Positions 51,053-60,433 are shown, counted from the stretch's first letter. The stretch is DNA of 64,000 nucleotides from Streptomyces filipinensis (GCF_014649495.1 NZ_BMTD01000007.1:248001-312000), one strand, 5' to 3'. Numbers and translations are program-made. Notes: generated from the letters alone by a model not told the origin.

Positions 51053-52506
51053 GACTCTCGACCCGGGTCGGACTCGCCGTCGGCTGCACCGTCCCGCTGC
51101 TGGTCCTGGCCTGCGGCTGGCTGCTGCTGGACCTGGTCGCCCGTGACCTGCACCGGGCCGAGGACCAGCAGCTGCGCGCGCGGGCCGCGGCCCTCGCCCC
51201 GGACGCCCGCTCGCTGCTGCGGGCCTCGGAGAACGGCCGGCCCAAGGCCGCCGACACCAGGGAACGCAAGCTGTTCAGCGCGGCCCTCGACGTCGGCGTA
51301 CGCGTCGTCGGACCGGACGCCGACTTCAGCGGCGGCCCCCAGCCCGGGCCTGCCGTGACCCTGCCGCCGCGGGCCGCCGGCCCGGTCACCGTCCGCGACG
51401 GCGGCCGTAGCTGGCGGGTCCTGGCGCGGCCCGTCCGGGGCACCACCGCCACCCTCTGGGTCTTCTCGCCCGACACCGCCGACCGCACCCGACTCCGGCT
51501 CGTGCGGCGCCGCGTGCTCCTCACCGCGATCCTCGCCGCACCCCTGTCCGGACTGCTCGCCTGGGGCCTGGCCGCCGGTGCCGGAGCCCCGCTGCGGCGC
51601 CTCACCCGCCGTACCGCCGGCCTCGACCCGCGCACCAGCAGTGCCCGGCCGGCCGACCGGCGCACCGGGGTGACGGAGGTCGACGAGCTCGCCGCCACCC
51701 TGCGGACCGTCCTCGCCCGCTACGACGAACAGGCCGCCCGCACCGCCGAGGCCCTGGACACCGCCCGCTCCTTCTCCGCCGCGGCGGCGCACGAACTGCG
51801 CACCCCGCTGATGAGCATGGGCACCAACCTCGACATCCTCGCCGACCACCCGGGCCTGCCCGCGTCCGAGCGCGCCGAGGTCGTCGACGATCTGCGGCGC
51901 GAACACGCCCGGCTGCTCGGCCTGTTGGTGATGCTGCGCGAGCTGGGCCGCGGGGACCTGGTGGAGGCGGAGGCGTTCCGCCCCGTCGACCTCGCCGACG
52001 TGGCCGAGGCGGCCGTCGCCGAGGCCCGGCGCCGGGACCCGGACGCCGGGATCGTCCTGGACACCGCCCCCGGACTCATCGTGCACGGCTGGGAGCCGGG
52101 CCTCAGGCTGCTGCTGGACAACCTGCTCGGCAACGCCCTGGCCCACGGGCGGGACACGCGGGGCCGGGCATGGGTCCGGGTGGGCGTCAATGCGACCGCC
52201 GAGCAGGCCCTGGTCACCGTCGACGACCATGGACCCGGTGTGCCGCCCGACGCCCGGTCCCGGATCTTCGAGCGGTTCCGGCGGGGCCCGGAGAGCGCCG
52301 GCTCCGGGCTCGGCCTGACCCTCGTCGCCCAGCAGGCGGCGCTGCACCGCGGGAGCGTCACGGTGACGGACGGACCGGACGGCGTCGGCGCCCGCTTCGC
52401 CGTACGGCTGCCGTCGGACGGCGGCGGGCTGCCCGGACGGCGGGACTGGCTCATCGGCACAGCCGGGGCAGACCGGTCACAGAGTTTCCCCAAAGACGCT
52501 CCCTAG
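51049..52506 (+). CDS. Sensor histidine kinase
   Basis: This 485-residue membrane kinase has two membrane segments (about 8-28 and 160-180) that bracket an extracytoplasmic sensor region. A HAMP-like linker (PLRRLTRRTAGLDP) follows, then HisKA with phospho-His at AAAAHELRTPL (about residue 247). The HATPase domain shows LLLDNLLGNALAH, DDHGPGVP and GSGLGL. It phosphorylates the preceding response regulator. The GTG overlaps that gene's stop. The signal it senses is unknown; the adjacent exported proteins suggest an envelope-related signal. Confidence 0.92.
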   Translation: MRLSTRVGLAVGCTVPLLVLACGWLLLDLVARDLHRAEDQQLRARAAALAPDARSLLRASENGRPKAADTRERKLFSAALDVGVRVVGPDADFSGGPQPGPAVTLPPRAAGPVTVRDGGRSWRVLARPVRGTTATLWVFSPDTADRTRLRLVRRRVLLTAILAAPLSGLLAWGLAAGAGAPLRRLTRRTAGLDPRTSSARPADRRTGVTEVDELAATLRTVLARYDEQAARTAEALDTARSFSAAAAHELRTPLMSMGTNLDILADHPGLPASERAEVVDDLRREHARLLGLLVMLRELGRGDLVEAEAFRPVDLADVAEAAVAEARRRDPDAGIVLDTAPGLIVHGWEPGLRLLLDNLLGNALAHGRDTRGRAWVRVGVNATAEQALVTVDDHGPGVPPDARSRIFERFRRGPESAGSGLGLTLVAQQAALHRGSVTVTDGPDGVGARFAVRLPSDGGGLPGRRDWLIGTAGADRSQSFPKDAP

Positions 52507-52563
52507 CCTCCCTCCCGACGGACGGACGACCTGACCGTCCGCCACAAGTGAACGGAGAGGCAG

Positions 52564-52968
52564 ATGTACGTACGACGACCGACCCGCACGCTGCTCGCGG
52601 GGCTCGCCGTGACAGCGGTCCTCGCGGGCACGGCGGGGGCCGCATCCGCGGCCGACAGCACACCCGCCGCGAAGCCGGCCGGCGACGGGGCCCACGCGCT
52701 GTGCAAGCGGGTCCCGAAGATCGATCGCCGGATCGCACGGGCCCTGAAGCGGCTCGGCGCCGGAGCCGGAACACGCGGCTCCGTGGCGCGGCTGCAGAAG
52801 CGGGTCGACAACGCGAAGAAGGCGGGCCACACGGAGATCGCCGGCTACCTCCAGAACCGGCTGGACTTCCGCAAGTCGCTGCGGACCAGCCTGGAGCAGC
52901 GCCAGAAGGACCTCGCCGCCGTCAAGACGTGGTGTGCGGCCAACGGTAACGGGAAGGCGGCGAGCTGA
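52564..52968 (+). CDS. Small secreted protein of unknown function
   Basis: This 134-residue protein has a signal peptide (cleavage after GAASAA, near residue 29) and a helical, Lys/Arg-rich mature domain with two Cys (ALCKRV and KTWCAAN) that could bridge. I do not recognise a family. It begins 57 bases after the histidine kinase, so it is probably a target or accessory of the two-component system. GGAGAGG precedes the ATG. It overlaps the following small lipoprotein gene by one base. Confidence 0.72.
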   Translation: MYVRRPTRTLLAGLAVTAVLAGTAGAASAADSTPAAKPAGDGAHALCKRVPKIDRRIARALKRLGAGAGTRGSVARLQKRVDNAKKAGHTEIAGYLQNRLDFRKSLRTSLEQRQKDLAAVKTWCAANGNGKAAS

Positions 52969-53204
52969 TGCCGGCCCGGCGCCCGGCCCTCCTGCTCACG
53001 GCGGCCACCGCGCTGGCGGTGGCGCTCACCGCGGGCTGCGCGCCCCACGAGGGCGCCGCCCCGAAGGCCACGACCGGCGCCGCGTCCGGCACGGCGCCGT
53101 CCGCCGGGTCCGCGCGACTGGCGGAGATGCGGAAGAAGGTGGACGCGGCCGAATCCGCGGCCGCCGCGGCCGACCGGGACGCGGCGGGCACCGCCGACCG
53201 CTGA
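52968..53204 (+). CDS. Small putative lipoprotein
   Basis: This 78-residue protein has a lipoprotein signal with lipobox LTAGC (Cys at about residue 24) and an Ala-rich helical tail with coiled-coil propensity (RLAEMRKKVDAAESAAAAAD). Its ATG overlaps the previous gene's stop (TGATG), so they are coupled. Function unknown; a structural or anchoring role beside the secreted protein is possible. A terminator follows. Confidence 0.6.
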   Translation: MPARRPALLLTAATALAVALTAGCAPHEGAAPKATTGAASGTAPSAGSARLAEMRKKVDAAESAAAAADRDAAGTADR

Positions 53205-53210
53205 CCCGCG

Positions 53211-53236
53211 CGGGGGGCGCCGTTCGGCGCTCCCCG
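53211..53236 (+). terminator. Terminator after the two-component/exported-protein operon
   Basis: CGGGGGGCGCCG (53211-53222) and CGGCGCTCCCCG (53225-53236) pair with one G-T mismatch and a very short loop, just after the lipoprotein stop codon. It probably ends the four-gene transcript. Confidence 0.6.
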
Positions 53237-53344
53237 TCCGCCCTTCGCACGGACGCGAGACGATCTCCTCGGCAGCCGGCACAGCCCGTTCGCCCACGCC
53301 GATGCCGGGACCTGGGGGCCGTCCCCCGGTCGCCGGGGCCGCGC

Positions 53345-53923
53345 TCAGATGCCGGGCGCCCCGGTGCGCAGGCCGTCCATGACCAGGTCGAGGAGCCGGG
53401 TGGCGCGTGGCCGCCAGTCGTCGTGCGGGTCGAGCTGCCAGAGGCCGGCGATGGCGAGCATGAAGTCGTCCACGGTGACCCCGGGCCGGATGGTGCCGGC
53501 CTCCTCGTTGGCGCGGAGCAGGACTTCCGCCGCGGACGTCACCGGCGTGGGGGGTGGCTTGCCGGGGCCGCCCGGTGCACTGGTGGCCTGCCGGATCGCC
53601 TCGGCCAGTCCGGCCTTGGTCATGGCGAACTCGGAGAGCCGGTCCATCCAGGCCCGCAGGGCATCCTCGGGTGACCGCGTCCCGAGCAGATGAGCCGCGG
53701 CTTCGGCCACCTGCTGCATCTCGTGGCGGTAGATCTCCAGCACGAGCGATTCCCGGTTGGGGAAGTTCCGGTAGAAGGTGCCCTGTCCGACACCGGCCTT
53801 CTTGGCGATCGTGCTGAGCGGGGCGTCCGCGCAGCGCGACAGTTCGGTGATCGCCACGTCCAGGATGCGCTCGCGGTTGCGCTGTGCGTCCGAGCGCCGG
53901 GGTGATGCCTTCTGCTGCGGCAC
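53345..53923 (-). CDS. TetR/AcrR family regulator of the aldehyde oxidoreductase operon
   Basis: This 192-residue regulator has an N-terminal TetR helix-turn-helix (residues about 12-60, with LSTIAKKAGVGQGTFYRNF) and a ligand domain. It is divergent from the aldehyde oxidoreductase operon, with two copies of a strong palindrome between them. It therefore almost certainly represses that operon and itself. The natural inducer may be an aldehyde substrate of the enzyme. Confidence 0.88.
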   Translation of the reverse strand: MPQQKASPRRSDAQRNRERILDVAITELSRCADAPLSTIAKKAGVGQGTFYRNFPNRESLVLEIYRHEMQQVAEAAAHLLGTRSPEDALRAWMDRLSEFAMTKAGLAEAIRQATSAPGGPGKPPPTPVTSAAEVLLRANEEAGTIRPGVTVDDFMLAIAGLWQLDPHDDWRPRATRLLDLVMDGLRTGAPGI

Positions 53924-53965
53924 TCGTCCTCCTCGAGGGTCGTGACCGAACCTCGCCCTTGCTAA

Positions 53966-54013
53966 GCGGACAACTGTCCGTTACGTTTTCCAGGTAGCGG
54001 ACAGCTGTCCGTT
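53966..54013. promoter_or_regulatory. Two TetR operator copies upstream of the aldehyde oxidoreductase operon
   Basis: CGGACAACTGTCCG (53967-53980) and CGGACAGCTGTCCG (53997-54010) are near-identical palindromes, 30 bp apart, each flanked by A-rich and T-rich bases (AGCGGACA and TGTCCGTT). This spacing of nearly three helical turns fits cooperative binding of two TetR dimers. Confidence 0.75.
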
Positions 54014-54141
54014 TGTGCTCACCATAGCCGCGAACGCCGCCCCGCGGCAGTCGCCGGCCGCCACTGCTCGGTCCCCGTACCTCGCACCTTCGCTTCGCCG
54101 CTCGCCGCGGCACCGGCCCGTCCACGCGAAAGAAGCAGCTC

Positions 54142-54723
54142 ATGGCCTCATCGACGTCCAGTGTCATCACCTTGGAGATCAACGGAGAGAAGCACACACT
54201 GCCCGTCGACCACCGCACCACCCTGCTCGACGCCCTGCGCGAGCGCCTCGATCTGACCGGCACCAAGAAGGGCTGTGACCAGGGACAGTGCGGTGCCTGT
54301 ACGGTCCTGCTGGACGGCCGCCGGGCCGTCGCCTGCCTGCAACTGGCCGTGGCGGCCGAGGGCCGCGAGATCACCACCATCGAAGGCGTGGCCGACGGGG
54401 ACCGGTTGCACCCCGTGCAGCAGGCGTTCCTCGACCTGGACGGCTACCAGTGCGGTTACTGCACGCCGGGACAGATCTGTGCGGCGATCGGGATGATCGA
54501 GGAACACGCGGCGGGCTGGCCGAGCGCCGTCACCGACGACGTCCGCCCCGAAGCGGGACCCCCACCCCTGACCGCCGACGAGATCCGGGAGCGGATGAGC
54601 GGCAATCTGTGCCGCTGCGGCGCGTACGTCTCCATCGTCGAGGCGGTCGCCCGGGCCGCCGGGGAAGCGGCCGCCGAGCGACGCGTCACGCCCGCCGCGG
54701 AGGCCGAGGAGGCCGTGGCATGA
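54142..54723 (+). CDS. Aldehyde oxidoreductase [2Fe-2S] subunit (PaoA-like)
   Basis: This 193-residue xanthine-dehydrogenase-family small subunit has the plant ferredoxin [2Fe-2S] motif GCDQGQCGACTV (near 50-61) and the C-terminal [2Fe-2S] motif QCGYCTPGQI and NLCRCGAY. It passes electrons from the molybdenum site to FAD. It overlaps the next gene by 4 bases (ATGA). The operon lies downstream of TetR operators. It acts in the cytosol or, in PaoABC, the periplasm; no Tat signal is obvious here. Confidence 0.92.
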   Translation: MASSTSSVITLEINGEKHTLPVDHRTTLLDALRERLDLTGTKKGCDQGQCGACTVLLDGRRAVACLQLAVAAEGREITTIEGVADGDRLHPVQQAFLDLDGYQCGYCTPGQICAAIGMIEEHAAGWPSAVTDDVRPEAGPPPLTADEIRERMSGNLCRCGAYVSIVEAVARAAGEAAAERRVTPAAEAEEAVA

Positions 54724-55712
54724 GGGAGTTCGACTACCAGCGGGCCGCCGACGTCGCCGGTGCCGTGGCGCTGCTCGGCGCCGATCCGGACACCCGCTTC
54801 CTCGGCGGCGGCACCAACCTCGTCGACCTGATGAAGACCGGTGTCGAGCGGCCCGCCCGGCTCATCGACATCCGGGAACTCCCGCTCGACCACATCGAGC
54901 CGACGCCGGAGGGCGGGCTGCGCATCGGCGCCACCGTCACCAACGGCGACCTGGCCGCCCACCCCGCGATCCGGCGCCGTTACCCCGCCCTGGCCCAGGC
55001 GGTGCTGGCCGGTGCGTCGGGGCAGCTGCGCAACATGGCCACGGTCGGCGGGAACCTGCTGCAGCGCACCCGCTGCGGCTACTTCACCGACGTCACCAAG
55101 CCGTGCAACAAGCGCGTCCCCGGCAGCGGTTGCCCCGCCATCGAGGGCGAGCACCACAACCACGCGATCCTGGGCGCGTCCGGCCACTGTGTGGCCGTAC
55201 ACCCCTCGGACATGGCCGTGGCCCTGACCGCCTTCGACGCCGTCGTCCACTTCGAGACGGCCGACGGGCCGGGGGAGTCGCCGCTCGCCTCGTTCTACCT
55301 GCCCGTCGGTGACACCCCGCACCGCGAGACCGCCCTGCCGCCGGGCGCGCTGATCACCGGCGTCACCCTGCCGCCCGCCCCGGTCGCCGCCGTCTCCCGC
55401 TACCGCAAGGTGCGCGAGCGGGCCTCGTACGCCTTCGCCATCGGCTCGGTCGCCGCCGCGCTCGACGTCCGGGACGGTGTCGTCCACGACGCGCGCCTGG
55501 CCCTCGGCGCCGTCGCCTCGCGTCCGTGGCGGGCCGTCGCCGCGGAACACGTGCTGACCGGTGCGCCGGCCGACGCCGCGACCTACGCCGCCGCGGCGGA
55601 CGCCGAGCTGGCGGCGGCCCGGCCGCTGCCGCACAACGGATACAAGGTGGACCTCATGCGCAACCTCGTGGTGGCCGTCCTGTCCGAACTCGCCGAGGAG
55701 GCCGCCCGATGA
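54720..55712 (+). CDS. Aldehyde oxidoreductase FAD subunit (PaoB-like)
   Basis: This 330-residue FAD-binding subunit of the xanthine dehydrogenase family shows FLGGGTNLVDLMKTG and TVGGNLLQRTRC for FAD. It also has an extra Cys set (CGYFTD, PCNKR and GCPA) that in PaoB and YagS binds an additional [4Fe-4S] cluster. It accepts electrons from PaoA and passes them to an acceptor. It is in ATGA overlap with both neighbours. Confidence 0.92.
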   Translation: MREFDYQRAADVAGAVALLGADPDTRFLGGGTNLVDLMKTGVERPARLIDIRELPLDHIEPTPEGGLRIGATVTNGDLAAHPAIRRRYPALAQAVLAGASGQLRNMATVGGNLLQRTRCGYFTDVTKPCNKRVPGSGCPAIEGEHHNHAILGASGHCVAVHPSDMAVALTAFDAVVHFETADGPGESPLASFYLPVGDTPHRETALPPGALITGVTLPPAPVAAVSRYRKVRERASYAFAIGSVAAALDVRDGVVHDARLALGAVASRPWRAVAAEHVLTGAPADAATYAAAADAELAAARPLPHNGYKVDLMRNLVVAVLSELAEEAAR

Positions 55713-57847
55713 CCACCGTCGCCCCCGGAACAGGGACCCACGCGCCCTCCGTCGGCACCGCCCACACCCGGGTGGAGGGCAGGGACAAGGTCACCGGAGC
55801 GGCGCGCTACGCGGGCGAGGTGCCGTTCGCCGGCCTCGCGTACGGCTGGCTGGTGCTGTCCACGGTCGCCCGGGGCCGCATCCGCGCCCTCGACACCGAC
55901 CCGGTCCTCGCCATGCCGGGAGTCCTCGCCGTCCTGGACCACCGCAACGCCCCGCGTGTCGACACCGACTACACCGGTCTGCTGGGCACGCCTCCGGACC
56001 CGACCTGCGCGGTCTTCCAGCACGACCGGGTGCCCCACCTGGGCTGGCCGGTGGCCCTGGTCGTCGCCGAGACGTCCGAGCAGGCCAGGGAGGCCGCCGA
56101 AACACTCGTGGTGCACTACGAACAGGAGCCCCACGACATCGACTTCACGGGCGGACGCCCGGACGCCTACCCGGTGGACGGCCACATGCCCGGGGTGACG
56201 GAGAAGGGCGATCTCGACGCCGCACTGGTCTCCTCGGCCGTCGTCGTGGACGCCGAGTACACCACGCCCGAAGAGCACCACAACCCGATGGAACCGCACG
56301 CGGCGACCGCCCGCTGGGACGGCGGCCGGCTGGAGGTGATCGACTCCAACCAGGGAGCCACCTGGGTCGTCGGCGAACTCGCGAACCTCTTCTCGCTGGA
56401 CCCGGCCTCGGTGCGCGTACGCTCCGAACACGTCGGCGGCGGCTTCGGCAGCAAGGGCGTCCGGGCCCACCAGGTGGCCGCGGTGATGGCCGCGACCGTG
56501 CTGCAGCGGCCCGTGCGCGTGGTCATGACGCGCCGTCAGATGTTCTCGCTGGCCGGCTACCGCAGCCCCACCGCACAGCGCGTCAGGCTCGGCGCCGACG
56601 CCGACGGACGCCTGCGCGCACTGGAGCACCGCTCGGTCAGCGTCACCTCCACCGTGCACGAGTTCGTCGAACCGAGCGCCGGGGTGGCCCGGGTGATGTA
56701 CGACGCCGACGCCCACCACACCGCCAACCGCGTCGTACGGCTCGACGTGCCGACGCCGACGTGGATGCGCGCCCCGGGTGAGGCGCCCGGGTCCTTCGCG
56801 CTGGAGGCGGCCCTCGACGAACTCGCCGAGAAGTGCGGGATCGACCCGATCGAGCTGCGCCTGCGCAACGAACCCGACAAGGGCCCGGTCTCCGGCCTGC
56901 CGTTCGCCGGCCGCAACCTGGCCGCCTGCTTCCGGGAGGGCGCCCGCCGGTTCGGCTGGGCGGACCGGGACCCGCGCCCCGGACTGCGCCGGGACGGCCG
57001 CTGGCTGCTCGGCACGGGTACGGCGGCGGCCTCCTTCCCCTCGGGCGCCGCACCGTCCACCGCGTCGGCGACCGCCCACCCGGACGGCACGTTCACCGTC
57101 CGGATCTCCGCGGCCGACATCGGCACCGGGGCCCGTACCGCCCTCACCCTGGTCGCCGCGGACGCGCTCCGGGTGTCCGTGGAGCGTGTCCGGGTGCGCA
57201 TCGGCGACAGCGACTTCGGGCCGGCGATGATCGCGGGCGGTTCGATGGGTACCCGCTCCTGGTCCTGGGCCGTCACGGCCGCGGCCGGCGAACTGCGCGA
57301 ACGGCTGGCCCTCGATACCGACATGCCCCCGGAGGGCATCACGGTACGGTCCGACACCACGGCCGCCATCGGCGCCCTCACCCCCGCCGAACGGCACTCG
57401 TTCGGCGCGCAGTTCGCCGAGGTCGCGGTGGACACGGCCACCGGCGAGGTGCGCGTGCGGCGCATGCTCGGCGTCTTCGCGGCGGGCCGGATCGTCAACC
57501 CGCTCACCGCACGCAACCAGCTCCGGGGCGGCATGATCTGGGGCATCTCCATGGCCCTGCACGAGGAGGCCGTCCGGGACCGCGCCTCGGGCGGCCACGT
57601 CGGCGCCGACCTCGCGGGCTACCACGTGGCGACGCACGCCGACGTACCCCGCGTCGAGGCCGACTGGATCGACGACGCCGACCCCGCCGACCCGGTCGGC
57701 ATCAAGGGCATCGGCGAGATCGGCATCGTCGGCGCGGCGGCCGCCGTCGCCAACGCCGTCTGGCACGCGACCGGCGTACGCCACCGCGGCCTGCCCATCC
57801 GCCCCGACCGCGTCCTGTCGGCCGCCGCGGGGGCGCCGGATGCTTGA
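55709..57847 (+). CDS. Aldehyde oxidoreductase molybdopterin subunit (PaoC-like)
   Basis: This 712-residue catalytic subunit carries the molybdopterin-cytosine dinucleotide cofactor. Family features include GGGFGSKGVRAHQ, MRAPGEAPG and a C-terminal KGIGEIGIVG segment whose Glu is the general base. It oxidises aldehydes, probably aromatic ones, to acids. The start is ATG 55709 in overlap with PaoB. It overlaps the XdhC gene by 8 bases. The substrate range is not evident. Confidence 0.92.
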   Translation: MTTVAPGTGTHAPSVGTAHTRVEGRDKVTGAARYAGEVPFAGLAYGWLVLSTVARGRIRALDTDPVLAMPGVLAVLDHRNAPRVDTDYTGLLGTPPDPTCAVFQHDRVPHLGWPVALVVAETSEQAREAAETLVVHYEQEPHDIDFTGGRPDAYPVDGHMPGVTEKGDLDAALVSSAVVVDAEYTTPEEHHNPMEPHAATARWDGGRLEVIDSNQGATWVVGELANLFSLDPASVRVRSEHVGGGFGSKGVRAHQVAAVMAATVLQRPVRVVMTRRQMFSLAGYRSPTAQRVRLGADADGRLRALEHRSVSVTSTVHEFVEPSAGVARVMYDADAHHTANRVVRLDVPTPTWMRAPGEAPGSFALEAALDELAEKCGIDPIELRLRNEPDKGPVSGLPFAGRNLAACFREGARRFGWADRDPRPGLRRDGRWLLGTGTAAASFPSGAAPSTASATAHPDGTFTVRISAADIGTGARTALTLVAADALRVSVERVRVRIGDSDFGPAMIAGGSMGTRSWSWAVTAAAGELRERLALDTDMPPEGITVRSDTTAAIGALTPAERHSFGAQFAEVAVDTATGEVRVRRMLGVFAAGRIVNPLTARNQLRGGMIWGISMALHEEAVRDRASGGHVGADLAGYHVATHADVPRVEADWIDDADPADPVGIKGIGEIGIVGAAAAVANAVWHATGVRHRGLPIRPDRVLSAAAGAPDA

Positions 57848-59015
57848 CCTCGCCGAGGAGCTGCACCAGTGGGCCGCGGAGGGCCGGGAGTTCGCCGTGG
57901 CCACGGTGGTGGCCGTCGGCGGCAGTGCGCCACGCGGCCCCGGCGCCGCCCTCGCCGTGGACGGCGCGGGCACCGTCATCGGCTCGGTGTCCGGCGGCTG
58001 TGTCGAGGGCGCGGTGTACGACCTGTGCCGCGAGGCGCTGCGGACCGGTCACAGCGTGCTCGAACGGTTCGGCTACAGCGACGAGGATGCCTTCGCCGTG
58101 GGGCTGACCTGCGGCGGGACGATCGAGGTGCTGATCACGCCGGTGGCCGCAGCGGCCGGTACCGTCCTGGCGTCGGCTCTGTCGGCCGCCGCGCGGGACG
58201 AGCCGACGGCCCTCGTCCGGGTCGCCCGCGGTCCGGCCGGACTCCTCGGGCACGCGCTGCTGGTCAGGCCCGACGGCACGTACGAAGGCGGCCTCGGCGG
58301 CGATCCGGACCTGGACCGTACGGCGGCGGCCGAGGCCCGGGCCCTGCTGGAGGTGGGCCGTACGGGCACGGTGGACATCTCGGCGAGCGGAGCGAGACGG
58401 GGGTCCCCGCCGACGGAGTCCCAGGGAGGCCCGCACTGCCCCGGCGGCCTGAGCCTGCTGGTCGAGTCGAACGTGCCCCCGCCCCGCATGATCGTCTTCG
58501 GCGCCGTCGACTTCGCGGCGGCGCTGGCGCGGGCCGGGAAGTTCCTCGGCTATCACGTGACCGTGTGCGACGCCCGTCCCGTCTTCGCCACGCGGGCGCG
58601 TTTCCCCGACGCCGACGAGATCGTGGTCGACTGGCCGCACCGGTACCTGCGGCGTACCGGGACCGACGCCCGTACGGTCCTGTGCGTCCTCACCCACGAC
58701 GCGAAGTTCGACGTTCCCCTGCTGAAGGAGGCCCTGCGCAGGCCGGCGGCGTTCATCGGCGCGATGGGCTCGCGCCGCACCCACGAGGACCGCGACCGGC
58801 GGCTGCGGGCGGAGGGCCTGGCCGGACCGGAACTGGCCCGCCTGCGCTCGCCGATCGGCCTCGACCTGGGCGCCCGGACTCCGGAGGAGACCGCCCTGTC
58901 GATCGTGGCGGAGATCGTCGCCGCCCGGCGGGGCGGCACGGGCGCGCCGCTGACCGGCTCCGGGACGCCGATCCACCGCGACGCGGGAGAGGACGGCGGG
59001 GCGACGGCCGCCTGA
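57840..59015 (+). CDS. XdhC/CoxI family molybdenum cofactor insertion factor
   Basis: This 391-residue protein has an N-terminal XdhC/CoxI domain (VVAVGGSAPRGPGAALAV and SGGCVEGAV) and a C-terminal Rossmann domain (FIGAMGSRRTHEDR). Members bind and protect the molybdenum cofactor, help sulfurate it and load it into the molybdoenzyme. It is the fourth gene of the aldehyde oxidoreductase operon with an 8-base overlap, so it serves PaoC. A downstream region (59016-59116) precedes a separate flavoprotein gene. Confidence 0.9.
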   Translation: MLDLAEELHQWAAEGREFAVATVVAVGGSAPRGPGAALAVDGAGTVIGSVSGGCVEGAVYDLCREALRTGHSVLERFGYSDEDAFAVGLTCGGTIEVLITPVAAAAGTVLASALSAAARDEPTALVRVARGPAGLLGHALLVRPDGTYEGGLGGDPDLDRTAAAEARALLEVGRTGTVDISASGARRGSPPTESQGGPHCPGGLSLLVESNVPPPRMIVFGAVDFAAALARAGKFLGYHVTVCDARPVFATRARFPDADEIVVDWPHRYLRRTGTDARTVLCVLTHDAKFDVPLLKEALRRPAAFIGAMGSRRTHEDRDRRLRAEGLAGPELARLRSPIGLDLGARTPEETALSIVAEIVAARRGGTGAPLTGSGTPIHRDAGEDGGATAA

Positions 59016-59116
59016 CCCGGCACGTGTCTCGTTCCGGGCTGCCCGGGCGCCAGGCCCGCGGGAGTACAGTATTCACCAGGGGATGAATTACTGCTCTCGT
59101 GAAGGGCGGGACTGTC

Positions 59117-60349
59117 ATGGAAGAGACCACCTGCTGTGTGGTGGGCGGCGGCCCGGCGGGCATGGTGCTCGCCCTGCTGCTGGCCAGGGCCGGTGTCGAT
59201 GTGACGGTCCTGGAGAAGCACGGCGACTTCCTGCGTGACTTCCGCGGTGACACCGTCCACCCCTCCACCCTGGCGCTGCTGGACGAGCTGGGTCTGGGGG
59301 AGCGTTTCGCCCGGCTGCCGCAGCGTCGCGTACGCACCGTCCAGCTGCCGATCGGAAGGGGTCGCTCTGCGGTCACGGTCGCGGACCTCACGGTGCTGCG
59401 CGGTCCCTACGACTACGTGGCCATGGTGCCCCAGTGGGACCTGCTGGACCTGCTCGCGGACGAGGCCCGGCGCGAGCCCTGCTTCCATCTGCGCATGAGC
59501 ACCGAGGCGACCGGCTTCCTGGTCGAATCCGGCCGGGTGACCGGAGTGCGCTACCGCACCGGTGACGGCCGCACCGGCGCGTTGCGTGCCGTCCTCACCG
59601 TCGCCTGCGACGGCCGGGGGTCGCTGGCCCGTGCCTGCCCGGAACTGGGGCTGCACGGCTTCACCTGCCCGATGGACGCCTGGTGGTTCCGGCTGCCGCG
59701 CGAGGAAGGCGATCCGCAGGGACTCGTCGGCGCGGCCGGTGACCGCTTCCTGACGGCGATGATCGACCGCGGCGACTACTGGCAGTGCGCCGGACTCATC
59801 CCCAAGGGCACGAACGCGCAGCGCCGCGCCGCCGGCCTTGACCGTTTCCTGGCCGAGTTCGCCGCCGCCGCGCCATGGGCGGCCGACCGTGTGCACGCCG
59901 TGCGCTCGTGGGACGAGGTGAAACTGCTCGATGTACGCCTGGACCGGCTGCGCCGCTGGCACCGCCCCGGCCTGCTGTGCATCGGCGACGCCGCGCACGC
60001 CATGTCCCCGGTCTTCGGTATCGGGATCAACCTCGCGGTGCAGGACGCCGTCGCCGCCGCCCGCTACCTCGCCGAGCCGCTGCGGCGGGGAAGCGTGAGT
60101 CCGCGTGACGTCCACCGGGTGCAGCGCCGTCGCCGTCCCACCACGGTCGCCACGCAGGCGCTCCAGCGGGCGGCCCACGCCCGCTTCATCGCACCTGTCC
60201 TGCAGGGCCGCCCGCCCCTCGGGAGCGCGGACCGGGCCCGGCACGTGGCCCGCCTGCTCACCGGGTCGCGATGGGTCCGCCGGCTGCCCGCGTACTTCGT
60301 CGCCTACGGCGCCCTGCGCGAGCGCCCGCCCGCCGCGGCCGTCCGGTAG
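59117..60349 (+). CDS. FAD-dependent monooxygenase (PHBH family)
   Basis: This 410-residue flavoprotein has an N-terminal GGGPAGMVLALLLARAG dinucleotide motif and the family motifs FRGDTVHPSTL and CIGDAAHAMSPVFGIGIN (GD motif) of p-hydroxybenzoate hydroxylase-type monooxygenases. It hydroxylates an aromatic or polyketide substrate with NAD(P)H and oxygen. ATTCA/TGAAT arms (59071-59088) upstream may be an operator. GAAGGG supports the ATG at 59117. A MarR gene follows 84 bases later. Confidence 0.87.
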   Translation: MEETTCCVVGGGPAGMVLALLLARAGVDVTVLEKHGDFLRDFRGDTVHPSTLALLDELGLGERFARLPQRRVRTVQLPIGRGRSAVTVADLTVLRGPYDYVAMVPQWDLLDLLADEARREPCFHLRMSTEATGFLVESGRVTGVRYRTGDGRTGALRAVLTVACDGRGSLARACPELGLHGFTCPMDAWWFRLPREEGDPQGLVGAAGDRFLTAMIDRGDYWQCAGLIPKGTNAQRRAAGLDRFLAEFAAAAPWAADRVHAVRSWDEVKLLDVRLDRLRRWHRPGLLCIGDAAHAMSPVFGIGINLAVQDAVAAARYLAEPLRRGSVSPRDVHRVQRRRRPTTVATQALQRAAHARFIAPVLQGRPPLGSADRARHVARLLTGSRWVRRLPAYFVAYGALRERPPAAAVR

Positions 60350-60393
60350 CCGGAGCGGTCACGGGACCGGCCTCTCCCTGGGGCTCATAATTG

Positions 60394-60420
60394 TTGTCTT
60401 GACAAGAGTTGTCGCGGCAA
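60394..60420. promoter_or_regulatory. MarR operator
   Basis: TTGTC-TT-GACAA (60394-60405) is an inverted repeat, followed by a second TTGTC at 60409 with GCAA at 60417. The repeats lie just before the marR start in an AT-rich stretch and fit MarR autoregulation. Confidence 0.55.
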
Positions 60421-60433
60421 TGAAGATGGACGA

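Noticed and set aside
55583..57979. 798-codon minus-strand frame across the molybdopterin subunit
   Set aside because: Shadow of the clearly conserved plus-strand gene.
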